DNA of 64,000 nt from Dillenia suffruticosa (Eukaryota > Streptophyta > Magnoliopsida > Dilleniales > Dilleniaceae), in the NCBI GenBank assembly GCA_033439265.1, contig JAVTVX010000019.1, positions 2,611,501 to 2,675,500 on the forward strand, read 5' to 3'. The notes beneath the pieces were generated by a model. The model saw nothing but the letters and a program-made list of their open reading frames with translations, ran no database searches and was not told the origin of the DNA. This document shows positions 1 to 12,848 of this stretch, piece by piece. Made by a program: the position numbers and the translations under genes. Positions within the stretch are counted from its first letter, which is position 1, and each line of letters starts with the position of its first letter.

Positions 1-1810
1 ATTGATACATTAATAGAATAAGAAAAAAAAATATTACATATCAAATAACTATATATCTTCTCTTCTCTTCTCTTCAACATATCTTCTGCCCCAAATATGC
101 TTGAGTCGCAGCATCAACCTTCATCATGTCAATCTATTCATAAAAAGGGTTATAAAAAAATATTATCTTTTCTGAATGGAGTATGTCAATCCATTCATAA
201 AAATAAAAATTGTTATAAATAAAAATATTACCTTTTGGATGCAGTCACGTAGAGATAATGATTGTTGATTGGGAGCTAAAAATACAAATAATTTAGATTA
301 TTATTAAAAGCAAAAATGAAATTGAAATTAGTAATATTGTGTGAAAATAAAGAAATAACATTCGTACTTAAATTTGAACTAAACCAGATGATTGGGTTTC
401 TTCAAAGTCAACACGGGCGCCCGGCTATGCCAACACGGGCGCCCGGCTATGCCAACTCAAGCGCCCTAGCATGGGGCATGCACATATGGAAGCGCCCCCG
501 TAAATTAGTATATTATTAAATTAGTAATTTATATATTATTATTTTAAATTATTAATATTATTATTTAAAAATTATAATAATATTTAATCAATCAAGCAAT
601 TTTCACAAAAATTAGACGGTAAATTTTGTTAAAATCCCAAAAATATTTTACATTTTGATATCAGTCGCCAAAATTTTTTATTTGTTTTTTATTTCAACCG
701 CGAAAAATTTAGTTTTTGTGCTAAATTATCTTGTTAGTTACTTGATATATGTCTATTTCTTTTTTTTTTTCTTTTTTACTTTCTTTGTTTGCTTTTATTT
801 AAACAAAAACAATTTAAAACAATTATTAAATTAAATTGACTTTGTGTTAGGAAAATCAAACCACCTTACCATCAAATTCAAATAAAATTCATTAAAATTC
901 ATTGTTTCATTATGGTTGGAAGATGATATGATAGTTTTAACAAAATTAATCAAACCACTTGAAAAATAAAATTCATTGTGTATGATGTTTTGCCTTTGAC
1001 AAAATTGGGGCGAAAATCTTAGATTACTTTATTGTTAAGTTTTGTTAAACTACTTGTAAGATTAACATGATGAACTAAGAGATGTTACTTAAATATCAAT
1101 TGCGTTTTTCTAAGATTGGTTACTTTAATCAATGAACTAAATTAAATCTGGCTTTGAGTATCTATCCAAGAATAATGTTACTAGTGCAATATAAATTTTA
1201 TCTTCACCCCTAGCAACATTAACTTGGTCTTGGTGCCTAAATATCAATAATAGTAATTGAACAATTGAGCAATTGAACAAATATTTGTTCTATCTTATCA
1301 TATCATTTGTTAGTGGGTGAGATGGATATTGTTAGTGGGTAGTACAACTAATAAACACGATATTGTTAGTTGTTGGTGAGTGGTATAACCTTAAATTTAT
1401 TATTACATAATTTGATATTATTTTTTTAAATATTATTCTTAAAAGAAATGACAAATACTATAAATACAAACTATTCAATACATACTACTCAATAGTGACT
1501 CAATTGCGAGTGTAAGTATATACTGTCATATATATATATATTAATATTAAACTCTATTAAACTCTAATATCCTATGTACTGTTTCATATAAAGTGAATGT
1601 AATATGTTAGAAAAATAAATCAATCATGGTCGAAACTTTATAGTAAATCATAGTAAATCTTTATTATGTGGTTTATTCATCATGTAATAAATGAGTATAA
1701 TGATATTAACAAATGGAAATAGTATAATTGGTATTTTGATATGAAAATTTAAGTAAAAACTAGATTTAATCATTTGTTTAATTAGATTAATCTAGCAAGA
1801 CAAACCGCGA
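1..1810 (-). mobile_element. Dispersed element, arm 1 (inverted relative to 33642-36224)
   Basis: Reverse complement of 33642-36224 along its whole length, apart from about 640 bp (equivalent of roughly 35180-35820) missing here. Ends at about 1809 at GACAAACCGCG and continues past the window start. Contains a GC-rich array (405-505) and no credible gene. Class unknown. Confidence 0.75.
405..505. repeat. GC-rich GGCGCC array 3
   Basis: Two perfect copies of a 23-bp unit ACACGGGCGCCCGGCTATGCC-type plus degenerate units. Occupies the same place in element arm 1 as array 6 in arm 2. Confidence 0.85.
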
Positions 1811-3006
1811 ATACTCTACTACTTATAAGGAGTTGTAAGAGTATAGATATGAAAAAATTAATAAATTCTAAAAATTAATTCTAAAAATTACGTTGCATGA
1901 GAACTATAAAGAAATGGAGACAATGAGTATAATAATATAATGACTAAGAAAAAGAGAGAGAGGGTAAAAAAATTATGAAATGTAGTAACTAGTTAGTAAA
2001 TAGTTAGTAAGTATTTCGTAAGTAAGTAATAAAAATCACAAGACGGTATTAATTAAAAGTATAAAAAAAATTGTGAGAAATTAAAAAACGCGGTAATGAA
2101 AAAAGAGGAGGGAGAAAAAGCGCGAAGCGAAGTTTTAAAAATTTGTTTGTGAAAATTATATATTATAAATTCAATCCAACCCTTAACTCAAAATTTTTTC
2201 ATCCTTCCCTTCAAAGTTCTTCTCCTCAAACTCTAACTCAAAATTTTTTCATCATTCCCTTCAAAACTCTTTTCCCCAAACTCATTTAAATCTCTCACTT
2301 ATACTTTACAAAATTTTATCTGCCATCAAAATTTCTCCATCCTTCGCTTGAAAGCTCTTCTTCCCTGACTCATTTAAACCTCTCACTCACACTTTCTAAA
2401 GTTTTATCTTGGATATTTGAAAAAACAATGGATAAACATTATACGAAGAATCACAACTACTCCAAGTTCAGTCGAACAAGCTCAATCATCCAACATATTA
2501 CCAGGTTTTAAAAAATAAACATATTATTTTTATTTTAATTTGAGATTTAATATTAAAATAGAAAATTTTCAAAAAATTCGCGTAGAAAAGGAAAAATTTT
2601 GTGAAAACTTATTTTCAAAATTTGTTTATGAAAATAGAGAGAGATTGTTATAACGGAAGTGCAAAAATTTTGTAAAAAATTTAAAAATATTTTGGGAGAC
2701 AAATAATATAATAAATATATTATTATAAATTATATTATAAATTTACCAATTTAGATCAAATTATCGAGCTAATGTACTTTTTCATAATATAATATTTGTA
2801 TAATAATCATTTAATTATTATTAATATTATATTATATAACTTAATTAATTATTTTATATGTGAAATAATATTTCAAGCGGTGTCAATATTAATAATTTTA
2901 AATCATTAGATTCGCTAAACTGTAAATAATTTTCTTAATTTTTATTATTATTAATTTAAATAAAATTACTAGTAATTTAAACAATTAAAAAATTGCTTGC
3001 CTGCAC
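1811..3006. other. AT-rich repeat DNA with TAGTAAGT units and a short exon-like block
   Basis: GTAGTAAGT-type tandem units near 1980-2035, a block around GCGGTAATGAAAAAAG (2088) shared with 4680 and 4858, a CT-rich leader-like region (2170-2400) and a short frame starting MDKHYTKNHN (2428) that recurs at 5043. No complete gene. Confidence 0.5.
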
Positions 3007-3610
3007 CGTGTTAGGCTGCTACAGGCGCTTGACCCTGCTCACGCGGGTGCCTGCGTAGGCAGGTGCTGCGCTCATGCGAGCGTCCACACTGGCGCCTGCC
3101 CATGCTCGCGCGGGCGCCTGCCCTTGCTTGCGTTGGCACTCGTGAAGGCGGGCACTGCGTGCTGGCAGGCGCGCATGCGAGCGCTTGCCCTTGCTCGCGT
3201 TGGCGCCCGCGTAGGCGGGCGCTATGCGCAGGCAGGCACGCATGCGAGCGCCCGCACTGGCGCCTGCCCATGCTCGAGCGGGTGCCCGCGTGGGCAGGCG
3301 CCCCGCGCAAGCAGCGCCTGTGCGGGCGCCTGCCCTTGCTCTTACTGGCGCCCACCCATGCTCGAGCAGGCGCCTGCGTGTGCAGGCGCCCCGCTCAAGA
3401 GGCGCTCATGTGGGTGCCCGCGGGGGCAGGCGCCCAGCAAGCAGCGCCCGCGGGGGCAGGCGCCCTGCACAAGCTGCGCCCGTGCGGGCGCCAGCTTGCT
3501 CAGCTTTCTTTTATTTATGTAAAAAAGGGTAAAGTGTTGCAAGCACCCGGATTCGAACCCCGTGGGGGCAGGCGCCCAGCAAGCAGCGCTCGTGTGGGCG
3601 CCCGCGGGGG
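3007..3610. repeat. GC-rich GGCGCC array 1
   Basis: About 600 bp of imperfect short repeats built on GGGCGCCCGC and AGGCGCC, extremely GC-rich in AT-rich surroundings. Open frames exist in several frames on both strands only because stops are rare in such DNA. Confidence 0.9.
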
Positions 3611-3655
3611 TGAATTGTGAGCTGAATATTTGAGATGTTAACCATTAATCCACAA
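3541..3655 (-). other. tRNA-like segment next to array 1
   Basis: On the minus strand: box-A-like GTGGATTAATGGTTAACATC (3633-3652) and box-B-like GGTTCGAATC (3550-3559), separated by about 70 bp that include GC-rich units. Followed by an AT-rich linker and array 1. Not a functional tRNA. Confidence 0.5.
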
Positions 3656-5639
3656 CTTTCTTGTATAGGTTTCTCTTTTTTTATTTCTTTCTTTCTTCCT
3701 ACCAGGATTAGTTTCTGATGAATTGTCACTTCATCACCTATATCAAATTTATCTCCAACTTTGATATGTTTTATAACAAGTCATCCTTTATGTCTTTCAT
3801 CAGCCACATAAAATATCTTCTTTGCTTGGAATGTCAATACATAAGAATCATCTAGCAAATCATCGTCGGTATGATACTAGTATGATTGAGATAGGAAAAA
3901 TTGATAAAAATTGAACCAAATCTATCCTTCTTGCATCCTCATTATAGGTCAACCCAATCATACCGAAATAATACAAATGTATACATTCCATTATAATTTA
4001 CTTGAATGATTTCTCTTAGGATACCATAATAATTAACTTTACCTTGAATTGATATTTTATCCCTCGCACTTACATAACTAACATCATTAACTACTGTTGC
4101 CATAACTCTTGAATTCTGAGTTTGAAAGCATTTTTCACGATCTTTTTCATGAAATCGATATTAGCCATTGTAATTTCTAATGAATGGATCTGGTCCACGA
4201 ACAATTCATTTAATTTCATTTGTAATCTCTCCGATATATTTTGGAATAGTATCCTAAAAAGAAATCTTAAAACATTAAGTATTTATATAAAGAGAAGAAA
4301 TTAATAATATTAAAAAATGATATACTTACATGATGAGTAAACTAGGTAATGAACCCTTTACTATGAACTTTGTCAATTTGGAAAGTGTTTGATTTCTTTT
4401 TATATTCGATAAATTTTCAAAAACTATAATACTATATTATATAAATTACTAATTTCACATCAGTACATTATTTAAATTAATAATATTAATAAATTTATAC
4501 TGAATATATGTTAGTTTTTATTAATCAAATGGATATAATTAACACAGAGCAAGGCTTACAGGCACTTAAATGTAGTAAGTATGTAGTAAATATGTAGTAA
4601 TTAAGTAGTAAGTGATTTTTTCAACAACGTGACGGTATTGATTTAAAATATAAAAAAATTGTGACGAATTAAAAATGCGGTAATGAAAAAAAGGCGGGAG
4701 AAAAAACGCCAAAGAAAAAATGGGCGGGATTTTAAAAATTTGTTTGTGAAAAAGTTATATCATAAATCCTACGCGGTCATCAAAATTTCTCCAATTTTTT
4801 CAACAACGTGGCGGTATTGATTTAAAATATAAAAAAAATTGTGACGAATTAAAAATACGGTAATGAAAAAAAAGGTGGGAGAAAAAACGCCAAAAAAAAA
4901 ATGGACGGAATTTTAAAAATTTGTTTGTGAAAAAATTATATTATAAATCCTACGCGATCATCAAAATTTCTCTATCATTTCACCATCAAAGTTTCTTCAT
5001 TTTCTCTTAAAAAGCTCTCCTCCCCTAACCTATTTAAACCTATGGATGAGTATTGTATGAAAAATCACAACAATTCTAAGAAGAAGAACAAGTATCAGTC
5101 TGAATAATTTCAATCTCCAAATGTTATCAGGTTTTAAAAATAAACACATTATTTTAGTTTGATATTTAATATTAAAATGCCGTTTTTAATTTTTTATTTT
5201 GAACAGTTGTGAAAAAATATAGAAATCAATACTATCAAGATGTTTTGGATCAAAATGTTTTGGATTCAGATAAAGGAAAGGACTCTCAGTTAATATTTTC
5301 ATTTACAATCATAATTTATTATTTAATATGTACAATTTATTATTTATAATGATTTTTGACAGATAAAGATGCCTTCAAACTTGGTGAATATTTTTTTTTT
5401 CGAACATCTCAGAATACATGTAGTTATATGACATATGCTTTTTTTTTTCAATCCTTATTACGTTTAACGATACAAAATTTATATTAACACGGAAGTAAGT
5501 AACTGACATAAATCACTGTAACTTTTGTGTAACGTAACTGATAGTAATAACTTTTTCTGATGCATTATAAAATAGTAATTTTGGAGTAAGACAATATAAA
5601 CAACACATGTAGTAACAATGTGGTAATCGATATTAAAAC
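3611..5639. repeat. AT-rich repeat DNA with a tandem duplication of about 179 bp
   Basis: 4621-4780 is repeated at 4800-4960, each copy starting CAACAACGTG-CGGTATTG. A TAGTAAGTATGTAGTAAAT stretch precedes them at 4570-4616. A short exon-like frame MDEYCMKNHN follows at 5043. The part 3660-4560 shows no feature I can support. Confidence 0.65.
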
Positions 5640-5965
5640 CATGTGGTAACCATGGGCATCCATGCTTGTCTGTGTGGGGCAGGAGCGTCCAAGCTCTATG
5701 CATGCCCACGCATGCGCAGGCCCCGCACTCTTGCAAGCAACCGCACGGGTGCCCACGTGCTCTGCATGCCGGCGTGCATGCAAGCGCTTGTCCATGCTGT
5801 GCGCATGGTCCATCACCCAAACGGGCGCCCGCCTTTGCCCACACAGGCCCCCGCCCTTGCAAGCGCCCGCACGCTACCTGCCCGCGCATGCGCTGGCGCC
5901 CGCTCGGGCTCCCACAAAGGTAAGAGTGTGCACATGAGCATGGCACGCACGCCTTACGGGCGCCC
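5640..5965. repeat. GC-rich GGCGCC array 2
   Basis: Irregular repeats of GCGCATG, GGGCGCCCG and GCCCACG. Not coding, for the same reason as array 1. Confidence 0.85.
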
Positions 5966-6024
5966 GTCTCCTTTATTTTTTATGTTTTATGCAAAATGGA
6001 GAAAAAAGAAGGAAATATTGCTGC

Positions 6025-6092
6025 TGTAATTTGAACCCATGACTTTGAATCACAAAACACAATTGAGTCAACCATTATACCACAATGTGATA
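6025..6092 (-). other. tRNA-like segment next to array 2
   Basis: Minus strand: TTGTGGTATAATGGTTGA (6068-6085), then GGTTCAAAT (6029-6037), then an AT-rich linker of about 65 bp and array 2. Spacing is too short for a full tRNA. Confidence 0.5.
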
Positions 6093-6639
6093 TGTGCAAT
6101 TCTATTTTCTTTTCTTTTCTTTCTTCCTAGTTATCTCAACTTCACTTTTTTTTTTATCTGGTTCTCACTTTTTTCCCCTTATCTTACTCTAACCTCTATT
6201 ATTTTCCTTCATAAGATCTTTTTTTTTTTGTTTTTCTATTCTCATTGAGTTTTTTTACTACTATTTTGATATATTCAAACCAATTTATTTGAATGATATT
6301 TAAATTGAATATCATTAATGAATTATAATTTATTAATTTTATATATTTTGAACGGTAAATATTTGTGATTAAATATATAGATTTTTTAAATTATTAATAT
6401 ATTATAATTTAAATTCCATACTCATTCAAAAAACAAAAAATAAGAAAAAAATAAAACACAATTAAATTAATTGAAATAGAATTAATTAAAATAAAAAATG
6501 AAAAAAATATAATAGTTGAAATATAAATAAAAAAATTAGATTTAGTGAAATTACAAGTTACCATTAAGTGCATATGTCGCTTGGCATGTGGCGGGGGCCT
6601 GTGCTAGCATGGACGGGCGCCTGATGGTTACTATTCACT

Positions 6640-7015
6640 TACAACTTACCAGTTAATTATATATCACAAACTTATCACTAACTTATCACTATATAAATTT
6701 ACTTACTTACTTATTATCTACTTACCACCTACTTACCACCTATTTACCGTCTACTTATTACCTACTTATCTAGTTAAAATTACTACTATCATAAATTTAC
6801 TACAACTTACTACTTACTTACCATCTACTTACTACTATCATAAATTTACTACAACTTACTACTTACTTACCATCTATTTACTACCTACTTATCTAGTTAA
6901 AATTACTACTATCATAAATTTACTACAATATACTATTTACTTACCATCTACTTACTACCTATTTATCTAGTTAAAACTATTACTATCATAAATTTACTAT
7001 AACATACCACTCAGA
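6640..7015. repeat. ACTTACTAC tandem repeat
   Basis: About 370 bp of CTACTTAC-based units with a higher-order repeat including ATCATAAATTTACTAC. Reverse complement of the GTAGTAAGT units at 1980-2035 and 4570-4616, so these may be matching subterminal ends of one older element. Confidence 0.75.
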
Positions 7016-7069
7016 CTATTTTCAAATATAAAAGTATATGATACAAATATGATAACAATTTTATATTTT

Positions 7070-7495
7070 AGTGACGTTACAATATATATGTTAGTATAAA
7101 TAGAATTTATACAAACGGTTTGTTCTAACGGTGAGAATTAAATATAGTTTTAAAAGATGGTGGAATTTATATGTTACCATACATTTAAAACTTATAGAGA
7201 AGTAGACAATAAAAGAGATTTATATTGAAACTGTTTTTAAACCATGCCAAAAAGACTATTACATTTACTGACTATAATTTTTAACCATCACAATTGAATA
7301 TTATTTTACAGACAGTTGTGTGGTACCTTTACAGACGGTTGCTAAACTTTTCTTCACGGACATGTTAGTCTATTGGGAAAAACTTATATTTTTTGACGAT
7401 TTCATTATAAGCCGTCTCTATAAAGTATAAAAACCGTAACTAAAATTTTCCGACCCTAAAAGTTACCGTCAGTATAATACTTTAATTTTGTAGTG
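7070..7495. mobile_element. Right end of a third CACTA-like element
   Basis: Ends TTTAATTTTGTAGTG at 7495, the reverse complement of a CACTACAAAATT terminus. Subterminal repeats around ACAGACGGTT and CCGTCTCTATAAAG precede it. DNA from 7496 on matches 42759 on, where no element is present, so 7495/7496 is the insertion border. The other end is not seen in this window. Confidence 0.6.
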
Positions 7496-9390
7496 TATAG
7501 ATTATGCTTGTTATATTATTGAGGATTAAAACATATTCATTTTCAAGAGTAAAAATAATAAATATTTCATTCTTATATGATGATAAAAATTGCTGGCAAA
7601 AGTCTGATTGTTAGCATTCATGATTATCATCTGAGGGTAACAAAATTTTACTAGCAAAAGGTATATTAATTGTTGTCAAATAATTACTCACAAAAAAAGT
7701 AATTTCATACAAAAATTATTATTTTTAATCATTTTTAATCCGATCCGGAAATTAAGTTAACTCTCGTAAAAGTTATTCATGCCAAAATTATTATTCATTC
7801 CCCTTGATGTGATTGAATTAGGAAAAAAAATTATCATAGACAATTTCTTAGATATAATTTTTATCTATTTCTTTTTATTAGAGAGATGAAAAGAGAAAGA
7901 AAATGGAGGGATAAAGTAGTCCTCATAATGTTTTTAATACAAAAAGGTAATTTCCATTTTGTTCGGCCGAGGAATTAAAGAGTAATTTCTTGATTCACTT
8001 TAATGTCTTTGAAAGCTAAATGCTTAAAAGCAATCTCCTTTTGGGTATAAATTAATTAACTCTCGATTACCTGACTAAAACCATTTGTATGACAATTATA
8101 AATTTAGCTTGTGAACTAGACAAGACTATGGTTTGAGAAGACTCAAAATCAAAACTTAAAAGGGCGATTGGGTTTCTGATTCTTGAACCATTGATTCTGA
8201 TTACGTAATCGTCAATTCCAATTCTAATTTTGATACCAAAAGATTTTGGATTTGATTACTATTTCAAAATCAAAATTATAAATATTAAAAAATAAATAAT
8301 AAAACATAGAAACAAATATCGATCCTTTTATAAAAAAGTGAAAAATGTGACTGATTAATGACAAAATAAATTTAATCATAAAGCTATTATATCTTTTTTG
8401 TTGACAAAGTCTTTTAATCGAATCCACAGTAAATATTTAACTCCCATTTTAACGCTTCTCATGAAGATTAAACGTTTATTATCCCTACTAAATTTGTAAA
8501 ATAATTTATTTAAATTAATTTTTCTAATACAAAACTTATATAAATTTTGTAATTAAATTTTAATAATTATATTAGACAGCGTATTTACAAAAATAGAAAA
8601 TTTTTTATTTTTACCTTCAAACTAAAAATAATTTTTTATTATTTTTAATTTTAATATCACTTATTTTATAATTAACAAATTAAAAACATATGAATCGTTG
8701 GTTATCAAATTTTCAAAATAAAGAACAAGAATTCAATTTTTAGACATCATTTCAGTTTCAATCGTTGTGAATCGATGAACCATTTTAAAATTATTTTACG
8801 ATTTGGATTGAATCGCAGTCCATGTGCCGTGTGAACGAGTGTGACGGAATTCCGAAATGACTAAACATATGCAACCCAAGCATGACCAGAAATGATAGCC
8901 ACCTTCATGTTAGGCCACATGTTTTCCTTCCATGGTTTTTAAAATCATGCAAGGGAAAAATATCTCCAATCTAGTTTCTCGGCAACCATCTCTCTCTCTC
9001 TCTCTATCTCTGCTAGGACCAAGACCAACCATTTGTAGCGGCTTCGAAGACCAAATCCAAGAGGTGACTCGCCTTGGATCATCCAAGAACTATTCCTGAC
9101 CATTGCAACAATTTCAATGCAAGAAAATTTGGTTAGTTCTGGGTTATACGGTTTTTCGGTTAACCGGCATTGGCCCGCGGATTTTTGTGAGTCAGTTGTA
9201 TAAATGGTCTATCTAATAAAGCGACCTATGCATTATGTGGGTGGAGGTTGACCCGGTTCGATCCATGGATCGCTCCGGATTTAATAACTGCCGGTCGGAC
9301 CGGGTTTAATGTCTACGGATCAAATAGACACATCGCATGTTCCCCCATGCTTTCCCGTACGGATGCACGAGCTTCAAAGAGGCTGTTTTG
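7496..9390. other. Duplicated AT-rich flank, no gene
   Basis: 7496-8701 matches 42759-43995. 8702-9390 has a CT microsatellite near 8993 and unremarkable sequence. No gene supported. Confidence 0.7.
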
Positions 9391-9551
9391 AGATAATTAA
9401 AACACACACCCCCGCCCCCGCCCCCGCCCAACGGAGGAAATTATAGAAAAATGCAAACTAGTGGTAAAAATGAAAGCCATATTTCTTACACGGGTGCGAA
9501 GTAAAGTTTGATCATCACAATCCCAAGAGCCAAAGCAAAGTAGATCATTAA

Positions 9552-10569
9552 TTAATCGAGTGGAACTGGCTTGACTAGTAATGAAATGAGATGGTCCTTG
9601 GTCCAATATTGTGGAACACCATGACCATCTCCATATTGGTAAAAGCACTGTGCAGTTCGACCAAAATTAGGGCAAGCACTGATAAAGGGTTCTTCAAAGG
9701 GATAATCATGAAACATGTCCTTATTTAGGGTTTTCCATGTCTGATGAACCGACCCATTTATGTAAGCGCGAACTATTTCCTCCGATGCACCAGTGTCGTT
9801 CGTGTAGCATTGAATAGATTTCACATTTTCCCCTCTCGCTAGCTCAGCCTAATTTCAACACCAAAAAATAAAGTAAATAAATAAATATTAGAATCCAGTA
9901 TTGAATTATCTAAAATTAAGTTCAAGTCAAACTCAAACCAGTTTTTTTTAGCATTTTTAAAAAATTTTTAATCTGATCTTATAATTTTTTCTTAAAATTA
10001 GTTAGATCAAATCTTAATTTTAACAACTTTTGTGATTTTTTATTAATATTAGAAACAGTTAAAATTAAGGGATAACCAATGATGTTCCTAGGTCGTTGGT
10101 CAGCCAAAGAAGCATGCCAGAGCAACGCATAATGCTTGGAAGGTCACATATGTAATCTAAAGCCTCCTTGGAAATATTTTCCGTGGTCAAGAAATAAGCA
10201 GAAAAGAGTACAACCGAAGTTGATATGGAAACCACTGCATTGTAATCTAAAGCCTCCTTGGAAATTATTTTTTTAGCACTGTGGAACCACCTAGCTTCTT
10301 TGCAATATGCTTTGCACAGATTTGCCCACTAAAGTTTCAAAGAAATAGAGTTGAAAAAAATTAGAAACCAAAAGAAATGGGAAAAAAAGATTAAATATAA
10401 AATTTGCAATGTCATATGATAGCCTACCATTTTGCTTAGGTAAGGGATGATGTTGAAGCCTTTTTCTCTAAGGGTCCAGTAGCCAATTTCATTGGTGGTA
10501 TTGAACAATGCTAGTAGACATGTTTTAATTGCGTTCTTAGGAAGTTTGTCAATTTCATTGACGTCCCAT
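9552..10569 (-). pseudogene. Type-A terpene synthase relic, exons 5-7
   Basis: Truncated relative of TPS-1/2. Exon 5 (10428-10569), exon 6 (10077-10328) and exon 7 (9552-9848) are present with usable splice sites, and all three are open in frame. Exons 1-4, including RR(x8)W and DDMYD, are missing; sequence upstream of exon 5 diverges inside intron 4. Exon 7 starts AELARGE where TPS-1 has DELARGD, so the second metal motif becomes NDLGTSLAE. Exon 6 carries a foreign in-frame patch (see findings). The 3' flank down to about 9390 still matches the TPS-1 3' UTR and has a CCCCGC repeat. It cannot encode an active synthase. Confidence 0.85.
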
Positions 10570-10744
10570 CTAGAAAGACACCTTAATTGAACATTTCTCT
10601 ATGTTTTTTGAAAAGATGATTTCCCTTGCCCTATACTCAGTTCTGAAGTAGGTAATTTAATTTTTGTTGGTTAACACCCACCACCACATTTTTAATATGA
10701 TTTGACTTTTCATATTCTTCAATAATGTTGGTTCATATTAATAG

Positions 10745-11041
10745 TCATTTTATCGAAAAATACATGAAGTCCTCTCGTACAGTTTCAAATATATCAAATT
10801 TTTGTTCTCTCAATGAAAACAATACCTTACTCGGCATCTGAACATAATATATAGGGGCTATATCATCTCGTTTAGTAGTTGGGTGAAAGAAAAACGTTAA
10901 ACCGGTCGGGTAAGATGTATATGTATTTTGTTCATCTCCTCTATCTCTCATGGTATCACTTGAAAGGAGAGAGATTGTACATAACAAGATCAGTACCGAA
11001 TAGAGAGTGATTGTACTACCCAGAACTACTCTTAGCCACAC
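10745..11041 (-). other. Block W copy 1: open frame of 98 codons, function unknown
   Basis: Frame starts MWLRVVLGSTITLYSVLILLC (one hydrophobic segment, residues 3-28), with a middle HPTTKRDDIAPIYYV. An equally long frame at 54886-55182 differs at about a dozen residues; partial copies lie at 24995-25140 and, more diverged, 41400-41510. No family recognised. It may be an old intron or repeat rather than a gene. Confidence 0.3.
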
Positions 11042-12848
11042 ATGAAAAAAAAAAAAAATCTAGGTTACTATTAAAATAAGATCTTGTGTCCAGAAACCAA
11101 CAAGACAAGATCAGTACCGTATTATTCGGTTGATACGTCAATATCTTTGCATTTTATCTTAAATAAAATCTGGAAAGCAAATGTCTCCCTTTCGCATTCA
11201 GTTCAACCATTCCCTAACACTCATGCATCTTCATGGGTCTATATCAAACAACCCACGACTCACATAAGAACCTTAAAATCAAGATAATGACGTGCTGCTT
11301 AGCAATACCATTTCTTGCCGTGAACAAACGCTTTCTTCTCTTAGGTCGTCAGCTTATGTTGGATGAAAGGAGCACTCCTAAATTAAGCCCTTCTTGAGCA
11401 GCTTATTCTATTCGGAGTTGGACTGCATCCTCTTGGTAGACAGGATAGGGCACTTTCTCTTCTACGGTAATTAAAAGGGGCTTTCAATCTAACCCTTCCG
11501 ACCATATAAATGGCCGAGTATTCTAATATATTTTTCTATTATATTTCTCTATCTGAATCTTACTTATGTTAATGTTTGTTTTTTTTTTTTGAAAAAAAAT
11601 ATTGTTTATGAATTTCTAAAATTTTCTTTGAAAAACTTTCGATTGAGTGGAATTGAGTAAAAAAAATAATTTCCATTTTTCTTTTAATTTTTTTGGTGGG
11701 TCAAGGAATTAAAGAGTAGTTTCTCGATTCACCTTTGTATCAAAGTAAACAAAATGCTTAAAAATAAACATCTTTTCGGTAGAAATTAATTAATTCTCGA
11801 GAGGACCATACTAAAACCAGCCGTTTGGATATTGCAAATCTATTTGGCATCATTGCCTTTTAGAAATAGAAGCGTACGATCGAATGTCACCGGATTCCAA
11901 AAGATAGTCCTTTCCCATGCGCAACACAAGCATGACCAGAAATGTTAACCACATTATCTTATGGCCATGACTTTTCTTCCCATGGTTTCGAAAATCATGC
12001 AAAGAAAAAAATTATCTCCATGCTAGTTTCTTATCGATCACTTCTCTTTTTTGGATTGTGTGATTAGTCACTTTATCCTCTTAATCAGAGATCTCGACTT
12101 CAACATTTGAGAATAATAAAAAAGAAGTTTAAAAAGTTAACCTAAAAAATGAACCCACAGTATTTGAATCAAATTAATTAGACAAAATTCAGATACCGGT
12201 GATAAAAAAAAAATCAATCACTTCTCTCTCTCTCTCTCTCTCTATCTATGTTAGGACTTTGGAGTAAGACCAACGCGTTCAAGTGGCTTTGAAGACCGAA
12301 TCCAAGAGGTGACTGACTTTGGATCGAATCTCAGGGCTTAGGATCTGTTTTAATTTAACAATAATAATAATAATAATAATAATAAGAGTAAATAAGCTGA
12401 TAAAAATAGAAAAAGTGAAAAATTAATAGCTATAAACAAGCGAGGGATTGATTATATTCAAAATTTTAAATATTAAAAAAAAAAGAGAGGTTGAACTTGA
12501 AGGCAAATAAAATATAAAATAATATTTAAATTAGAGTTCGCACAGGGAATTTAAATGTCCATGCTCTTCAACTTGGAACAAGATCTACAATTTAAAAACG
12601 TGCTTTTTTTTTGTAACAAAAAAAATATTTAAAGAAAAATGCAACAAATTTTAATAAAAAGTTATCACTACAATTTTCTATAAATAGTTCATTTACATTT
12701 TTTCCCCTTTTATTATGCCCTAGTTTAGCGTTAGCCTCAAAGAGAAGTTTTTGAAATAATTACAAAGAAGAAGAAGCACAAGCCACGCCTCAAAGCACAA
12801 TATTCCAAGAAGTTGGATCTCAAAATCCAAGCCAAAGTAGAACATTAA
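11042..12848. other. Duplicated flank between relics, no gene
   Basis: 11358-11990 matches 43991-44790; 11090-11290 matches 25170-25390 and 55215-55430. CT microsatellite at 12226-12245 and AAT repeat at 12358-12385. No gene supported. Confidence 0.65.

Noticed and set aside
3011..3620. Long open frames (up to 185 codons) on both strands, rich in Arg, Ala, Pro, Cys
   Set aside because: They lie in a GC-rich tandem array where stops are rare in every frame; overlapping frames on both strands and low-complexity residues argue against coding.
9552..10569. Exons 5-7 relic as a functional synthase
   Set aside because: All exons are open, but exons 1-4 with DDMYD are absent and the upstream sequence is unrelated.
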